Part shown: in pieces, positions 7,651 to 15,582 of the stretch | Numbering within the stretch: position 1 is the stretch's first letter | Layout of the letters: each line of letters opens with the position of its first letter | Source: Candidatus Atribacteria bacterium | GTDB taxonomy: Bacteria > Bipolaricaulota > Bipolaricaulia > UBA7950 > UBA9294 | DNA length: 25,884 nt | Direction: 5' to 3' | NCBI GenBank assembly: GCA_004525685.1 | Contig: SPBW01000010.1 | Coordinates: 1 to 25,884 of the forward strand | Translations under genes and position numbers: made by a program | The notes under the pieces: generated by a model | The model's database searches: none | What the model saw: only the letters and a program-made list of their open reading frames with translations | What the model was told of the DNA's origin: nothing

Positions 7651-8717
7651 CGATCGCGAGCCTTCTCCATGATCCGATCGATATCGATGTTGTATCGGAC
7701 ATAGTCCATCGCGTAGTCGAGCGTCGGTCCAGGCCGAATCCAGGAGCGATGCAGCATTTCTTCGCACAACGTAGCCGTCACCATCGTGTTCTGCCCAGCG
7801 AGGATGATGGGCACACCGCGCTCATTGGCCAGATCGATGATCTCGCGAGTCGGGCGGTGGATTCCGGTGACGATGAGACAACGCAGGCTGGGCACGTCGA
7901 AGGCTGCGTATTGAATCTCGGTACGATCCCCGCCTGTGATGACGCACAGATCAGGTGTTCGGCGGAACAGACGCATCGACTCTTCTGGCCCCATCGCGCT
8001 GATCACAAAATGGCGAACCTCATGTGCAATGGATGGATTCGTTAGCAGTCTCCCACCGAGGCGTTTCACAATCTCCTCAGAATTCACGGTCTGCAATTGG
8101 TGGTCGTAGGGGATGATGCCCAACACCTCTGCACCTCGACTGGCGAGGAAAGACACCAGTACTTCTGAGAGCATGTTGAATGATCGATCCATCGGAACGT
8201 CCTTCAGAATGACGCCCATGATGTTCGGCCCATCAAACATCTTGAGGGCGCACATGATTCGATCGATGGCTTCTTCGCCGTCATAATGCGTGATGAGAAG
8301 GACGTCGGTATCCAACAGCTCGGCCAGATCTGGATCGCTCAATCCCGCGCTGGTTCCTAGTCCAAGATAGCTTCTGCCCTCCACCAAAACGACGTCCCGT
8401 TGTTGTGCAAGGCGAGCAAAGGATTCCAGAATTCGTTTACGGAATCCGCGATCTCCCGATTCGATGGTCTCACGCAGAAAAGTGCCTTCCAATGGAACCG
8501 GAGCGATGTCGCGAAGAGAGTCATTCAACGAGAGTAGCGAGCGGATGGCGTCGGCATCCCGGTCCACGGGCTCTCCCGTGTCATAGGACACCTCAAAACT
8601 GATGGGCTTCATGTAGGCCGTGCGAAGTCCCTTCTCTTGTAGCGATTTGCCAAGCGCTAGTGAGAGCAAGCTCTTGCCAGCATGTTGCTCAGTGGAGACG
8701 ATGAGAATTCGTTTCAT
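7647..8717 (-). CDS. BioD-like P-loop plus DRTGG domain protein (COG0857 type)
   Basis: This 356-aa protein matches the N-terminal half of long phosphotransacetylases found as a separate protein. Residues 1-205 form a BioD-like P-loop domain with a Walker A-like STEQHAGKS (8-16), a KPIS strand (37-40) and VLVEGRSYLGLG (110-121). Residues about 212-315 are a DRTGG domain, with NSEEIVKRLGG at its start and TGGDRTEI (261-268) as its signature. The catalytic phosphotransacetylase domain is absent, so it is probably regulatory, for example sensing nucleotides or acetate metabolism; its partner is not in this window. Its stop overlaps the osmC stop by 4 bp. The ATG at 8717 lacks a strong Shine-Dalgarno. 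Confidence 0.85.
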   Translation of the reverse strand: MKRILIVSTEQHAGKSLLSLALGKSLQEKGLRTAYMKPISFEVSYDTGEPVDRDADAIRSLLSLNDSLRDIAPVPLEGTFLRETIESGDRGFRKRILESFARLAQQRDVVLVEGRSYLGLGTSAGLSDPDLAELLDTDVLLITHYDGEEAIDRIMCALKMFDGPNIMGVILKDVPMDRSFNMLSEVLVSFLASRGAEVLGIIPYDHQLQTVNSEEIVKRLGGRLLTNPSIAHEVRHFVISAMGPEESMRLFRRTPDLCVITGGDRTEIQYAAFDVPSLRCLIVTGIHRPTREIIDLANERGVPIILAGQNTMVTATLCEEMLHRSWIRPGPTLDYAMDYVRYNIDIDRIMEKARDR

Positions 8718-8960
8718 AGCTTCGTAGGAGTCCTGGTGCTAAGTAGTCTGCGACCATAGTAATTGGCAAGCCCAGGGAAAGCAATCGATAGCGAATGAGC
8801 CCTCGCGGAATCTTCACGCTGTTCTCGCACCTTCTTCACTTCTTTCTCAGAAACTGTAAGCTAGGAGCAACAAACTGGGGCGCGAGCGCTTGAGAAACAG
8901 TTCACTTGTATGTATTGGCGAGCGCGCATGAAACGACTAAAAGGGTATACTGGAAGAACG
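8718..8960. other. Divergent intergenic region, DRTGG gene / response regulator
   Basis: These 243 bp separate two divergent genes and hold no convincing ORF. AGAAAC is repeated at about 8849 and 8893 within similar TC/TG-AGAAAC-TG/AG contexts. A TATACT hexamer (8945-8950) lies only 10 bases before the response-regulator ATG but lacks a matching -35 box. I see no terminator or RNA gene. Confidence 0.4.
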
Positions 8961-9644
8961 ATGAAGCGAATTCTCATTGTCGACGACGAGGAAATGATTG
9001 TCCGAACGGTCAAGGCTTATCTGGATCGCGAAGGATTCAAGACCTACACAGCCTTTGATGGTGAGGAAGCCTTGCGAGCGTTCGAAGACAAGGGTCCTGA
9101 TCTGATCGTCCTGGATCTCATGCTTCCCAAGGTGAGCGGGATCGAAGTCACTCGGCTCATTCGTGCCAAGTCATCTGTTCCCATCATCATGCTGACTGCC
9201 AAAGCCGCTGAGGCAGATCGGGTCGTGGGCCTTGAGCTAGGAGCCGATGACTATGTCGTCAAGCCGTTCAGTCCTCGAGAACTTGTCGCTCGAATCCGCG
9301 CTGTGCTTCGTCGCTTCGAAGGTGAAGGTGCAGAGGTCGAGAGGATTGTTGTCGGTGACCTTGAGTTGGATCTAAAGACACGCGAACTCAAGGTTGCGGG
9401 CAAGGAAATCGAGCTGACGCCTACTGAGTTTGACATGCTCGCCTATCTCGCGCGCCATCCCGGACAGGTGTTCACGCGCCTTCAGCTTCTACGCGAGGTG
9501 CAAGGCTATACCTATGACTCTTTTGCCAGAACCATCGATACCCACGTCAAGAACCTGCGCCGAAAAATCGAACAAGATCCCAAGGTGCCGAAGTACCTTC
9601 TGACGGTGCATGGGGTTGGCTATCGCTTTGCCCGGGAATCGTAA
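8961..9644 (+). CDS. OmpR/PhoB-family response regulator
   Basis: This is a 227-aa two-component response regulator. The receiver domain (1-118) has the acidic pair Asp8-Asp9, phospho-acceptor Asp52 in IVLDLMLP, Thr79 and Lys101 (VVKPFSP). The C-terminal winged helix (about 128-225) is of Trans_reg_C type, with LTPTEFDMLAYLARHPG and the closing VHGVGYRF. It binds DNA after phosphorylation by the histidine kinase encoded immediately downstream (stop TAA directly followed by ATG). The ATG at 8961 is chosen because receiver domains start with MKRILIVDD; an in-frame ATG at 8910 would add 17 residues with no family counterpart. The start is close to a TATACT hexamer, raising the possibility of a very short leader. 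Its target genes are unknown. Confidence 0.95.
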   Translation: MKRILIVDDEEMIVRTVKAYLDREGFKTYTAFDGEEALRAFEDKGPDLIVLDLMLPKVSGIEVTRLIRAKSSVPIIMLTAKAAEADRVVGLELGADDYVVKPFSPRELVARIRAVLRRFEGEGAEVERIVVGDLELDLKTRELKVAGKEIELTPTEFDMLAYLARHPGQVFTRLQLLREVQGYTYDSFARTIDTHVKNLRRKIEQDPKVPKYLLTVHGVGYRFARES

Positions 9645-11069
9645 ATGAGGCGGCAGATCCCTCTTGCCGCGAAGCTTGGTGTCTCCTTTGTTGCTGTTAT
9701 CGTACTGGCTGTTGCGCTGATCCACCTGCTCACGACATGGTCGACTGCACGTCAGTTTGACGAGTATCAGCGAACCCAACGTGAAGGCGTCGCAACGCAG
9801 ATGACGGCCATGTTGAGCAATTACCGCGAGCAGAACGATACCTGGGTTGGTGTGAAAGAGGCAGTGCTGGTCCAATATTTTATCGTGACCCTGGGGGAGC
9901 AAGCCTTCCAGCTGGAAAGACCGATTTGGGATGTCCCGTATCTCCTTGTCGAGCCACACGGCCTAGTCATAGCAGGATATGTCTCGATGTGGCCGAACGA
10001 CTTCGTGACTCGCGATGAAGATGGCGAACACTACTTGTTGGCCGAAGATTGGGAAGATCAGCAAGTGCCTGTTACGGTGAACCGAATTCGCGTCGATGGC
10101 GAGATCGTGGCAACACTGATTGTCGGAGAAGTCGAGACCCCCGGCGTGTCAGAGTCGACCTTCCTTTCTACTGTCACACGGTCAACGCTGATTGGCGGCG
10201 GCATTGCTGCCGGGCTGGCTCTGTTCTTATCTACGATCCTTATCGTCCAGATCCTTCGCCCCTTGCGCGCGCTATCGAGTGTGACCGAGCGCGTGGCCGA
10301 AGGGGACATGCCTGAACAGGTGACAGTCAGAACGCATGATGAACTTGGCCGATTGGGAACATCGTTTAATCACATGCTGGAGAGCCTCAAGCGATCAGAA
10401 ACGGCACGGCAAACGATGACCGCAGACATCGCGCACGAGTTACGAACACCCGTCACGATCATTCAGGGAACCTTGGAAGCGATCCTTGATGGCATCTACG
10501 ATGCGTCAGAAGAAACGATCGCTCCGATCTACGAAGAAACGCTACACTTAGGACGATTGATTGACGATCTGCGCGACCTTGCGCTCGCAGAGGCGGGCGA
10601 GCTGCGATTGGAGAAGGAACCCGTCGACTTAGGAGAACTGATTCGACAAGTCTCAGAGACTGCATTCTTGGCGCGTGAGAATGCGCCGAACCTACATCTT
10701 GACATCTCCAAGTATCTGCCCGTGATTGATTTGGATCAGAAGCGCACTCGCCAAGTGATTGCCAACCTACTCAGCAACGCGATCAGGCACACGCCATCAG
10801 ATGGTGACGTGATCATCCGTGCGAGGAGGATTGGTGAAGACATCGAAATGAGCGTCTCTGACACCGGGCCGGGCATCAAACCCGAGGATCTTCCGCACCT
10901 GTTTGAGCGGTTCTATCGAGGAGATCCAGCACGTGGGCGATCTGCTGGCAGCGGCTTAGGATTGGCCATCGTCAAGCAATGGGTAGAAGCTCACGGCGGC
11001 ACCATTGAGGCCGAGAATCGAACCACCGGAGGCGCGCGCTTCATCATCCATCTTCCCAGCGCGAGTTGA
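9645..11069 (+). CDS. Membrane sensor histidine kinase, BaeS/ResE-like
   Basis: This 474-aa kinase has TM1 at about 11-30, an extracytoplasmic sensor of about 145 residues, TM2 at about 180-203, HAMP at about 204-255, a HisKA dimerisation domain with phospho-acceptor His264 (ADIAHELRTP), and a HATPase_c domain. The latter has N-box Asn378 (NLLSNAIRH), G1 DTGPG (406-410), F-box LFERFYRG and G2 GSGLGL (435-440). All catalytic motifs are intact. The start ATG directly follows the response-regulator stop, so the pair is a co-translated two-component system. The sensor domain carries several Trp and acidic residues (95-140) but has no recognised ligand fold. Confidence 0.95.
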   Translation: MRRQIPLAAKLGVSFVAVIVLAVALIHLLTTWSTARQFDEYQRTQREGVATQMTAMLSNYREQNDTWVGVKEAVLVQYFIVTLGEQAFQLERPIWDVPYLLVEPHGLVIAGYVSMWPNDFVTRDEDGEHYLLAEDWEDQQVPVTVNRIRVDGEIVATLIVGEVETPGVSESTFLSTVTRSTLIGGGIAAGLALFLSTILIVQILRPLRALSSVTERVAEGDMPEQVTVRTHDELGRLGTSFNHMLESLKRSETARQTMTADIAHELRTPVTIIQGTLEAILDGIYDASEETIAPIYEETLHLGRLIDDLRDLALAEAGELRLEKEPVDLGELIRQVSETAFLARENAPNLHLDISKYLPVIDLDQKRTRQVIANLLSNAIRHTPSDGDVIIRARRIGEDIEMSVSDTGPGIKPEDLPHLFERFYRGDPARGRSAGSGLGLAIVKQWVEAHGGTIEAENRTTGGARFIIHLPSAS

Positions 11070-11100
11070 TCTAGGAACAGGACATCCCCTAGGATGTTGC

Positions 11101-11580
11101 ATGCTGGATCAAACATTTCATAACCCGAGCATTGGAGAAATGACGTTTGACGATGTCGTCGCGACGCTCATTGCAGAAATGACGGGCATTTCAGACGAGA
11201 GGTTCGAACTCCTCATCGGCACCGATTCCTCCACCTCTCTGGACCATCTTGAGTTGGTTAGCGCGATCGTCCTGCACAAGATTGGCCGGGGCGGTCGCTA
11301 CTTCTGGACACGTACGAAGGAGCGGCGCACGCCGTCGCTCCGTCTGAAAATCTGGCGTGAGGCGTGGCTTTCTTTCGAGCTGGCTCAGCATGTGATGGCG
11401 CGACTTGAATCAGAGTCGCTTCTGCAATTCAACCTAGAGATTCACGTCGACATTGGTGAGAACGGGCGCACCAAGGAACTTATCGATGAAGTGGTGGGGA
11501 TGATTATTGGAAGCGGATTGGCAGTCCGCATCAAGCCGCATGCCTATGCCGCTTCTGCTGTGGCAGACAAGCATACTTAA
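11101..11580 (+). CDS. YkuK/DUF458 family RNase H-like protein
   Basis: This 159-aa protein matches the DUF458/YkuK family, whose fold is RNase H-like. Key segments are LIGTDSS (38-44, Asp42), LHKIGRGGRYFW, the TPSLRLKIWREAWLS helix, IHVDIGENG (114-122, Asp117), and the family-typical C-terminus RIKPHAYAASAVADKHT. The acidic residues on the first and a middle strand fit a nuclease-like active site, but the biochemical activity of the family is not established. The ATG at 11101 has AGGA upstream and gives a length close to the usual 160-170 aa; an alternative is ATG 11140. It lies 31 bp after the histidine kinase stop on the same strand and may be co-transcribed, which does not by itself link the functions. 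Confidence 0.88.
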   Translation: MLDQTFHNPSIGEMTFDDVVATLIAEMTGISDERFELLIGTDSSTSLDHLELVSAIVLHKIGRGGRYFWTRTKERRTPSLRLKIWREAWLSFELAQHVMARLESESLLQFNLEIHVDIGENGRTKELIDEVVGMIIGSGLAVRIKPHAYAASAVADKHT

Positions 11581-11606
11581 AGAGGTGAGATCCGCCGCGT
11601 CGGCAT

Positions 11607-11662
11607 GTCCATCAATCGAGTCTCACGACGATGAGTTTTCAGTCCGTTTCCGGTTGATGGAC
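11607..11662. repeat. Long-loop inverted repeat between convergent genes
   Basis: GTCCATCAATCG (11607-11618) pairs with CGGTTGATGGAC (11651-11662) over 12 bp with a single T-G wobble, across a 32-base loop. Inside the loop a smaller hairpin (CTCA / TGAG) is followed by TTTT. It sits between the YkuK stop (11580) and the rsmI stop (11677). It may be a bidirectional transcription end, although it is not a textbook terminator. Confidence 0.5.
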
Positions 11663-11676
11663 GAGTTGATAGCTCT

Positions 11677-12528
11677 TCAGGGTGAGGGACGATCGCTGTC
11701 GTCTTGACTATGGACCACACGATAGGCCTCGTTTCGAGGCAGGCCCAACGTTTGGGACAAGATACGAACGATCGACTTATTGGGCACACCCTCAGCCTTC
11801 AACGCAGCAAGAAGCTGGTCAACGGCCCCTTGTTCGGCCGGTCCATCTGCATCGGATCCTTCCAAGATGAGCACGAACTCGCCTCGTACCCGATCTGCCT
11901 CTGACAACTGTGAGTGGAGTTGTGCTGGATTCCCGCGCAAGAACTCCTCGTGGAGTTTGGTGAGTTCTCGAGCAATGACGACGCGCCGATCAGGAAGGCT
12001 TTCGGCGAGCGCCTGGAGCGTGTCCAGGATTCGATGCGATGATTCGTAGAACACGCATGTCTGTTCACACGACTCAAGAGAAGCGAAAAGAGACTGCCGC
12101 TCTCCGAGACCGCGTGGCAGCGAGCCCTCAAAACGGAACCGATCCAACGGGAGTCCAGAGGCGATCAGTCCGGTGACGGCTGCGCAAGGCCCGGGAATCG
12201 GAACGATTCTGTAGCCTGCATCGATGGCTGCACGCACAAGAGGGAATCCCGGATCAGACACGAGTGGCGTGCCTGCATCGGACACCAAAGCAAGGTTCTT
12301 CCCATCCTCTAGAAGCGCGAGAATGGAGGGGATACGCTGTCTTTCTGCGCCTTGATACACAGACGAGAAGAACGGCGTGGCAATGCCGTAATGCTTCAAT
12401 ACACGTAAGGACGTGCGCGTGTCCTCGGCAAGAATGAAGTCGACGGATGAGAGAATCTCGATGGCACGATGCGTGATGTCGCCCAAGTTCCCTATTGGCG
12501 TTGCCACAAGATACAGGATTCCGCTCAT
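11677..12528 (-). CDS. rsmI: 16S rRNA (cytidine-1402-2'-O)-methyltransferase
   Basis: RsmI uses S-adenosylmethionine to 2'-O-methylate C1402 of 16S rRNA in the decoding centre. The 283-aa protein shows the family order: LVATPIGNLGD (7-17), AEDTRTS, SDAGTPLVSDPG (the SAM-binding Gly-rich loop), PIPGPCA and the FEGSLPRG segment. Length is normal for the family. The ATG at 12528 is chosen because GAGGAG precedes it by six bases; an upstream start at 12543 would place that Shine-Dalgarno within the coding region. A perfect 16-bp palindrome lies just upstream (12545-12560). It is transcribed alone, convergent with the YkuK gene. Confidence 0.95.
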   Translation of the reverse strand: MSGILYLVATPIGNLGDITHRAIEILSSVDFILAEDTRTSLRVLKHYGIATPFFSSVYQGAERQRIPSILALLEDGKNLALVSDAGTPLVSDPGFPLVRAAIDAGYRIVPIPGPCAAVTGLIASGLPLDRFRFEGSLPRGLGERQSLFASLESCEQTCVFYESSHRILDTLQALAESLPDRRVVIARELTKLHEEFLRGNPAQLHSQLSEADRVRGEFVLILEGSDADGPAEQGAVDQLLAALKAEGVPNKSIVRILSQTLGLPRNEAYRVVHSQDDSDRPSP

Positions 12529-12544
12529 TCTTGCTCCTCGCATT

Positions 12545-12560
12545 CTTCTCTATAGAGAAG
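12545..12560. promoter_or_regulatory. Perfect 16-bp palindrome upstream of rsmI
   Basis: CTTCTCTATAGAGAAG is its own reverse complement and sits five bases beyond the rsmI Shine-Dalgarno, in the 254-bp region between rsmI and the divergent PKD-like gene. It could be a repressor operator, or form a hairpin at the rsmI 5' end. The rest of the region (12561-12782) shows no gene or clear promoter. Confidence 0.45.
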
Positions 12561-12782
12561 GAGACTCAGACGTCGTTCCCTCGGCCTTCTAGCTAAGGAC
12601 TCTAGTTCATCGCCCACGTGAGATCAATGCTTGACTCGAGGCCGTCTGAGACGACAAATGGGACACATTGGCGTGACAGGCGGTATGCGCTCGTCTTGGG
12701 GAGCACGATAGCCTTCAAGCATAGAGAACGGCTGCGAACCCGCATTGCTCGGGTTGGTCCATTGAGCCGGGAGGCAGAGAGC

Positions 12783-13781
12783 ATGAGCAGTAATTCGACA
12801 TTTCTTATCATTGCAGGAGTTGGCGTGGCCCTGCTTGCGCTGCTTCTGCTACTGGGATCAGGAGAAGAGGCTGCTCCTGTGACGGATGTGGCTCTTCCTG
12901 TGAGCTCCTCTACGCAGATATCGGCAGCGCCCGTTTCCTTCTATTCATCCGCTCCTGTTGTACATGCGGGTCTCGATCGCGTCGTCGGCGAGAGAGACCA
13001 GATTGAACTCTCAGGAGAAGGATACGATCCGAGCGGGCGTCCTGTTACCTATCTATGGACAGCCGAGGGAGGGTTGGGGTTCTTCGAGAACGCGCACTCG
13101 CCGACGACAACCTTCACTTCCCCATCAGCCTGCGACTGCGACGATATGGTTAACCTGACATTGACTGTGACCAATTCTGCAGGCATGAGCGTCTCGGACC
13201 AGATGGTGATCTCTGTTCGCGATCCACTGGCTTGTCCTGCCACGACGTGCGTGGCTCCCAGCTTCCTCGAACCCATCTGCATTGATCCGTGCCAAGAGAG
13301 CGACGAGGTCGCCACGTGTCCGGCTACGCCATCCGAGCCCTGCGACTCGCTTTGCATCAGCGAGGGTCCAGTCGATGACGGCTGCCCTCAGCCTCCAGTA
13401 CCCTGTCCATGCACAGAAGATGTGAATTGTTCAGAACCGTGGCAAACGGGATGGCCGTTTGATTCCCAGCCTGTACTTCATCCCAAGGACCGTGCCAAGC
13501 CATCGATCGATCGCCACTTCCCACGCGAGGTGCGCGAGGGAAGCTCAACAATCTTGGAGGGCTACATCAGGAATCCGGCATGCCAATCCGTCTGCTTCAC
13601 GTGGTCGGCAAGCAAAGGATGGCTGGAGAATACCAACACGCTTACGCCCATCTACCATGCGCCAGACTCCGATCGGCTGGAGGGAGAGACCGTCACGATC
13701 AGCCTGATCGTCTATGACACCGCCCAAGGCCGAAGCTACGATCAGATTCGCATCAAGATACAAAACACCAATCCTGGCTAG
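12783..13781 (+). CDS. Membrane-anchored Cys-rich protein with PKD-like domains
   Basis: This 332-aa protein has one N-terminal membrane helix (about 7-25, LIIAGVGVALLALLLLLG) and an extracytoplasmic remainder. Residues about 59-146 form a PKD/Ig-like beta sandwich with the typical VHAGLDRVV...LSGEGYDPSGRPVTYLW pattern. Residues about 150-220 hold a Pro- and Cys-rich linker: 15 Cys are found in the whole protein, most in CxxxxC or CPC patterns. A second Ig-like domain lies at about 245-328. The Cys content suggests disulfide cross-linking or metal binding outside the cell. The ATG at 12783 is chosen for the GGGAGG upstream and the membrane helix directly after it; the frame extends further but upstream codons look non-coding. 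A strong terminator follows. Function unknown, possibly adhesion or cell surface structure. Confidence 0.75.
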   Translation: MSSNSTFLIIAGVGVALLALLLLLGSGEEAAPVTDVALPVSSSTQISAAPVSFYSSAPVVHAGLDRVVGERDQIELSGEGYDPSGRPVTYLWTAEGGLGFFENAHSPTTTFTSPSACDCDDMVNLTLTVTNSAGMSVSDQMVISVRDPLACPATTCVAPSFLEPICIDPCQESDEVATCPATPSEPCDSLCISEGPVDDGCPQPPVPCPCTEDVNCSEPWQTGWPFDSQPVLHPKDRAKPSIDRHFPREVREGSSTILEGYIRNPACQSVCFTWSASKGWLENTNTLTPIYHAPDSDRLEGETVTISLIVYDTAQGRSYDQIRIKIQNTNPG

Positions 13782-13813
13782 ACTCAGGTACTTCTTGTGA
13801 TCTTAGAAAGAAG

Positions 13814-13844
13814 AAGGGCCCCGCTGCGGGGACCCTTTTCTTTG
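13814..13844 (+). terminator. Strong rho-independent terminator after PKD-like gene
   Basis: AAGGGCCCC (13814-13822) pairs with GGGGACCCTT (13828-13837) with one bulged A and a GCTGC loop, followed by TTCTTT. It starts 33 bp after the PKD-like gene stop. The A-rich 5' flank would give a U-rich tail on the other strand as well. Confidence 0.9.
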
Positions 13845-13949
13845 ATCTGAAGATTGGCCAAGGAGGTTAGCCAAGTGCGTTGAGTGCATTGTGTTCTGTG
13901 ACTGTGGAGATGGCGTGAGCGACACGTGACAGGGGTGTGAAACGAATCG

Positions 13950-14219
13950 ATGAGCGATCTGAGAGGGCTTCCCCACATTGCAGCGCGATTGGCATCAGAA
14001 CTTTCTACCTCAGGTATTGAGACATCCGAACAGCTGATGCGTGCAGGCAGCCTCGGTGCCGCGTCTTGTCTGGCGTCGCATGGCTTCTCGGTATGCAGAA
14101 GCAAACTCTTCGCTCTGGAGGGCGGGCTTCGTAACATCCGATGGCACAGCATCTCGGCTGAAGAACGCACGGCACGGTGGGAGACGTTTCGCGAGCAGGC
14201 AGACCGAGCAGACACCTAG
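13950..14219 (+). CDS. TfoX C-terminal-domain-like protein, 89 aa
   Basis: This short protein matches the stand-alone TfoX C-terminal domain, a helix-hairpin-helix-like helical bundle. Family features are LRGLPHIAARLASELSTSGI (4-23), SEQLMRAGSLGAA, and the ending LFALEGGLRNIRWHSISAEER. Full-length TfoX/Sxy regulates competence genes, but proteins with only this domain are common and uncharacterised. The ATG at 13950 is the first after an in-frame stop; the Shine-Dalgarno is weak. Its stop shares CTAG (14216-14219) with the stop of the convergent YciI gene. There is no DNA-uptake gene in the window to support a competence role. Confidence 0.82.
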   Translation: MSDLRGLPHIAARLASELSTSGIETSEQLMRAGSLGAASCLASHGFSVCRSKLFALEGGLRNIRWHSISAEERTARWETFREQADRADT

Positions 14220-14533
14220 TCCGGTAGAATGCACTTGCAGGCCAAGGCGACGGCAAACGGAAACAGCTCAGCGCGAAACACTCCCGCTTGCACAGCCGGA
14301 TCATTCTCCATGATTTCCCGAGCCTCCGCTTCTGACTGAGCCACAAAGACAACCAGGCCGTGACTGGTGTCGTCTGTATGAAGCGTTCGTCCCGCCATTA
14401 GCACGATGCCTTGTTCAGTCAACGCCTTCAGGTAGTTGAAATGCTCCCCGACAATGGCATCTTCTTCAGGCGTGCTTTCGATCAAGAACCCATCTCTCGT
14501 CGGCTGGATACGGTAGAGATACTGCGTAGGCAT
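14216..14533 (-). CDS. YciI-like protein
   Basis: This is a 105-aa ferredoxin-like-fold protein of the YciI family. The pattern YLYRIQPTRDGF, HFNYLKALTEQGIVLMAGRT, GLVVFVAQSEAEAREIMENDPAVQAGVF and the closing ELFPFAVAL fit. The His-Asp pair used in YciI-like catalytic proposals is represented by His in EHFNYL and Asp in ENDPAV. The enzymatic function of most members is unknown. The ATG at 14533 follows AAAGGA by five bases, and the frame upstream is non-coding. It is convergent with the TfoX-domain gene through a shared CTAG. It lies downstream of the secreted-protein gene but is separated by a terminator, so it is probably transcribed alone. Confidence 0.85.
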   Translation of the reverse strand: MPTQYLYRIQPTRDGFLIESTPEEDAIVGEHFNYLKALTEQGIVLMAGRTLHTDDTSHGLVVFVAQSEAEAREIMENDPAVQAGVFRAELFPFAVALACKCILPD

Positions 14534-14609
14534 GAGATTCCTTTCTGTGGCGCTTCGTGAGCAGAGTATACGTGGAGCAGGCGATCGATCCTGACGAAGG
14601 AGGGCAACA

Positions 14610-14646
14610 AGAGAACAAGCTCTCGTGCACAAGGCACGAGAGCTTG
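14610..14646 (-). terminator. Terminator after the secreted-protein gene (minus strand)
   Basis: A perfect 13-bp inverted repeat (CAAGCTCTCGTGC at 14616-14628 and its complement at 14634-14646, loop of five) lies 18 bp beyond the stop at 14665. On the minus strand it is followed by TTCTCTTGTTG, an interrupted U-rich tail. Confidence 0.75.
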
Positions 14647-14664
14647 AAGACTAGAGCGCACGCG

Positions 14665-15546
14665 CTAGAACCCGAACCACGTCCATCCAAGAAGATTGTG
14701 AAGCAAGAAGAAGAGGCCTGTCCCCGTGACCGGTCGCTCGCCGTGCGAGAAGGAGTTGCCCATCGCTGTGAAGAGATACGCATTGACATTCAGCATGTGT
14801 GCTACTGCCGCATCGTAGTCTGTCTCATCGATACAGGCGATGGCTGATTCCCGTGCGAGCTGGAGCAGGGATTGTAGTTGGTGGCCCAAGGCCGCAATGT
14901 AGAGTTGCTGGCCCGGATTATCTGGAAACATCTCCCCTGCGTAGACAGCCAGTTGCGGTAGCATTCTGGCTGCTAGACACAAGGCTCCTCCCTGGATGGT
15001 AATGAGGCCGATGTAGTCGTTTGAGGGGGGAGCGAGTTGTCGAAACACACTGTTCGCGCTCTTCACGACGTCCAAAGAATCTCGCAGCGGCGCAAGTAGC
15101 TCTTCCTTGGGAGTCGGGCTGTCTGCATATGCATCAAGTGCTTCCAGTGAACCGAAATACTCAATCCAGTCAGACATCGTTGGGTCTTCGGGCAGCTCCT
15201 TGCCGAGATCAGGCAACTCCTTCTGAAGTGGCACGAGGTCACCATGCGGGCCTCCGGAGCCTTCCAGTCCGTGAAGGATCACTTGAGCATAGCCGTGCAA
15301 CACGTCGACGGATGGGGCAACGACGCCATTGTGCGCAATCACCTGCAGAGCTGGGACGATGTTGTTGATCGTCTCAGCATATTTCTCGATGTGGTACTCC
15401 GCCGACTGGCTTGGATCTATCTGTCTGCCGCATTCGCAGTCTTCAGATATGAAGGCTGGATTGACGTCCCCTCCATTTGCGAACCCGAAGCATGCAGAAA
15501 ATGCCACGATGCAGAGGACTAGACTACCGTATCTTGCGAGTTTCAT
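14665..15546 (-). CDS. Secreted or lipid-anchored protein of unknown function
   Basis: This 293-aa protein has a clear signal peptide (about 1-24); FSAC (16-19) could be a lipobox with Phe in place of Leu. I recognise no domain in the mature part. It is helical and acidic with few charged repeats, includes a CEC pair near the N-terminus (about residues 37-39), and ends in a striking aromatic run, GWTWFGF. ATG at 15546 has AGGAGGT four bases upstream, so expression should be strong. It lies 36 bp downstream of the membrane-anchored winged-helix regulator on the same strand and is probably its co-transcribed partner or target. A terminator follows. There are no near homologues in the window. 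Confidence 0.72.
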   Translation of the reverse strand: MKLARYGSLVLCIVAFSACFGFANGGDVNPAFISEDCECGRQIDPSQSAEYHIEKYAETINNIVPALQVIAHNGVVAPSVDVLHGYAQVILHGLEGSGGPHGDLVPLQKELPDLGKELPEDPTMSDWIEYFGSLEALDAYADSPTPKEELLAPLRDSLDVVKSANSVFRQLAPPSNDYIGLITIQGGALCLAARMLPQLAVYAGEMFPDNPGQQLYIAALGHQLQSLLQLARESAIACIDETDYDAAVAHMLNVNAYLFTAMGNSFSHGERPVTGTGLFFLLHNLLGWTWFGF

Positions 15547-15582
15547 ATCAACCTCCTGTGTTCGATGACTTCATCTTGGCGC

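Noticed and set aside
8910..8960. Upstream ATG for the response regulator
   Set aside because: Receiver domains begin MKRILIVDD; the extra 17 residues have no counterpart and no Shine-Dalgarno is present.
12618..12782. N-terminal extension of the PKD-like protein
   Set aside because: The sequence is Arg-rich and unlike a signal region; GGGAGG and a membrane helix mark the ATG at 12783.
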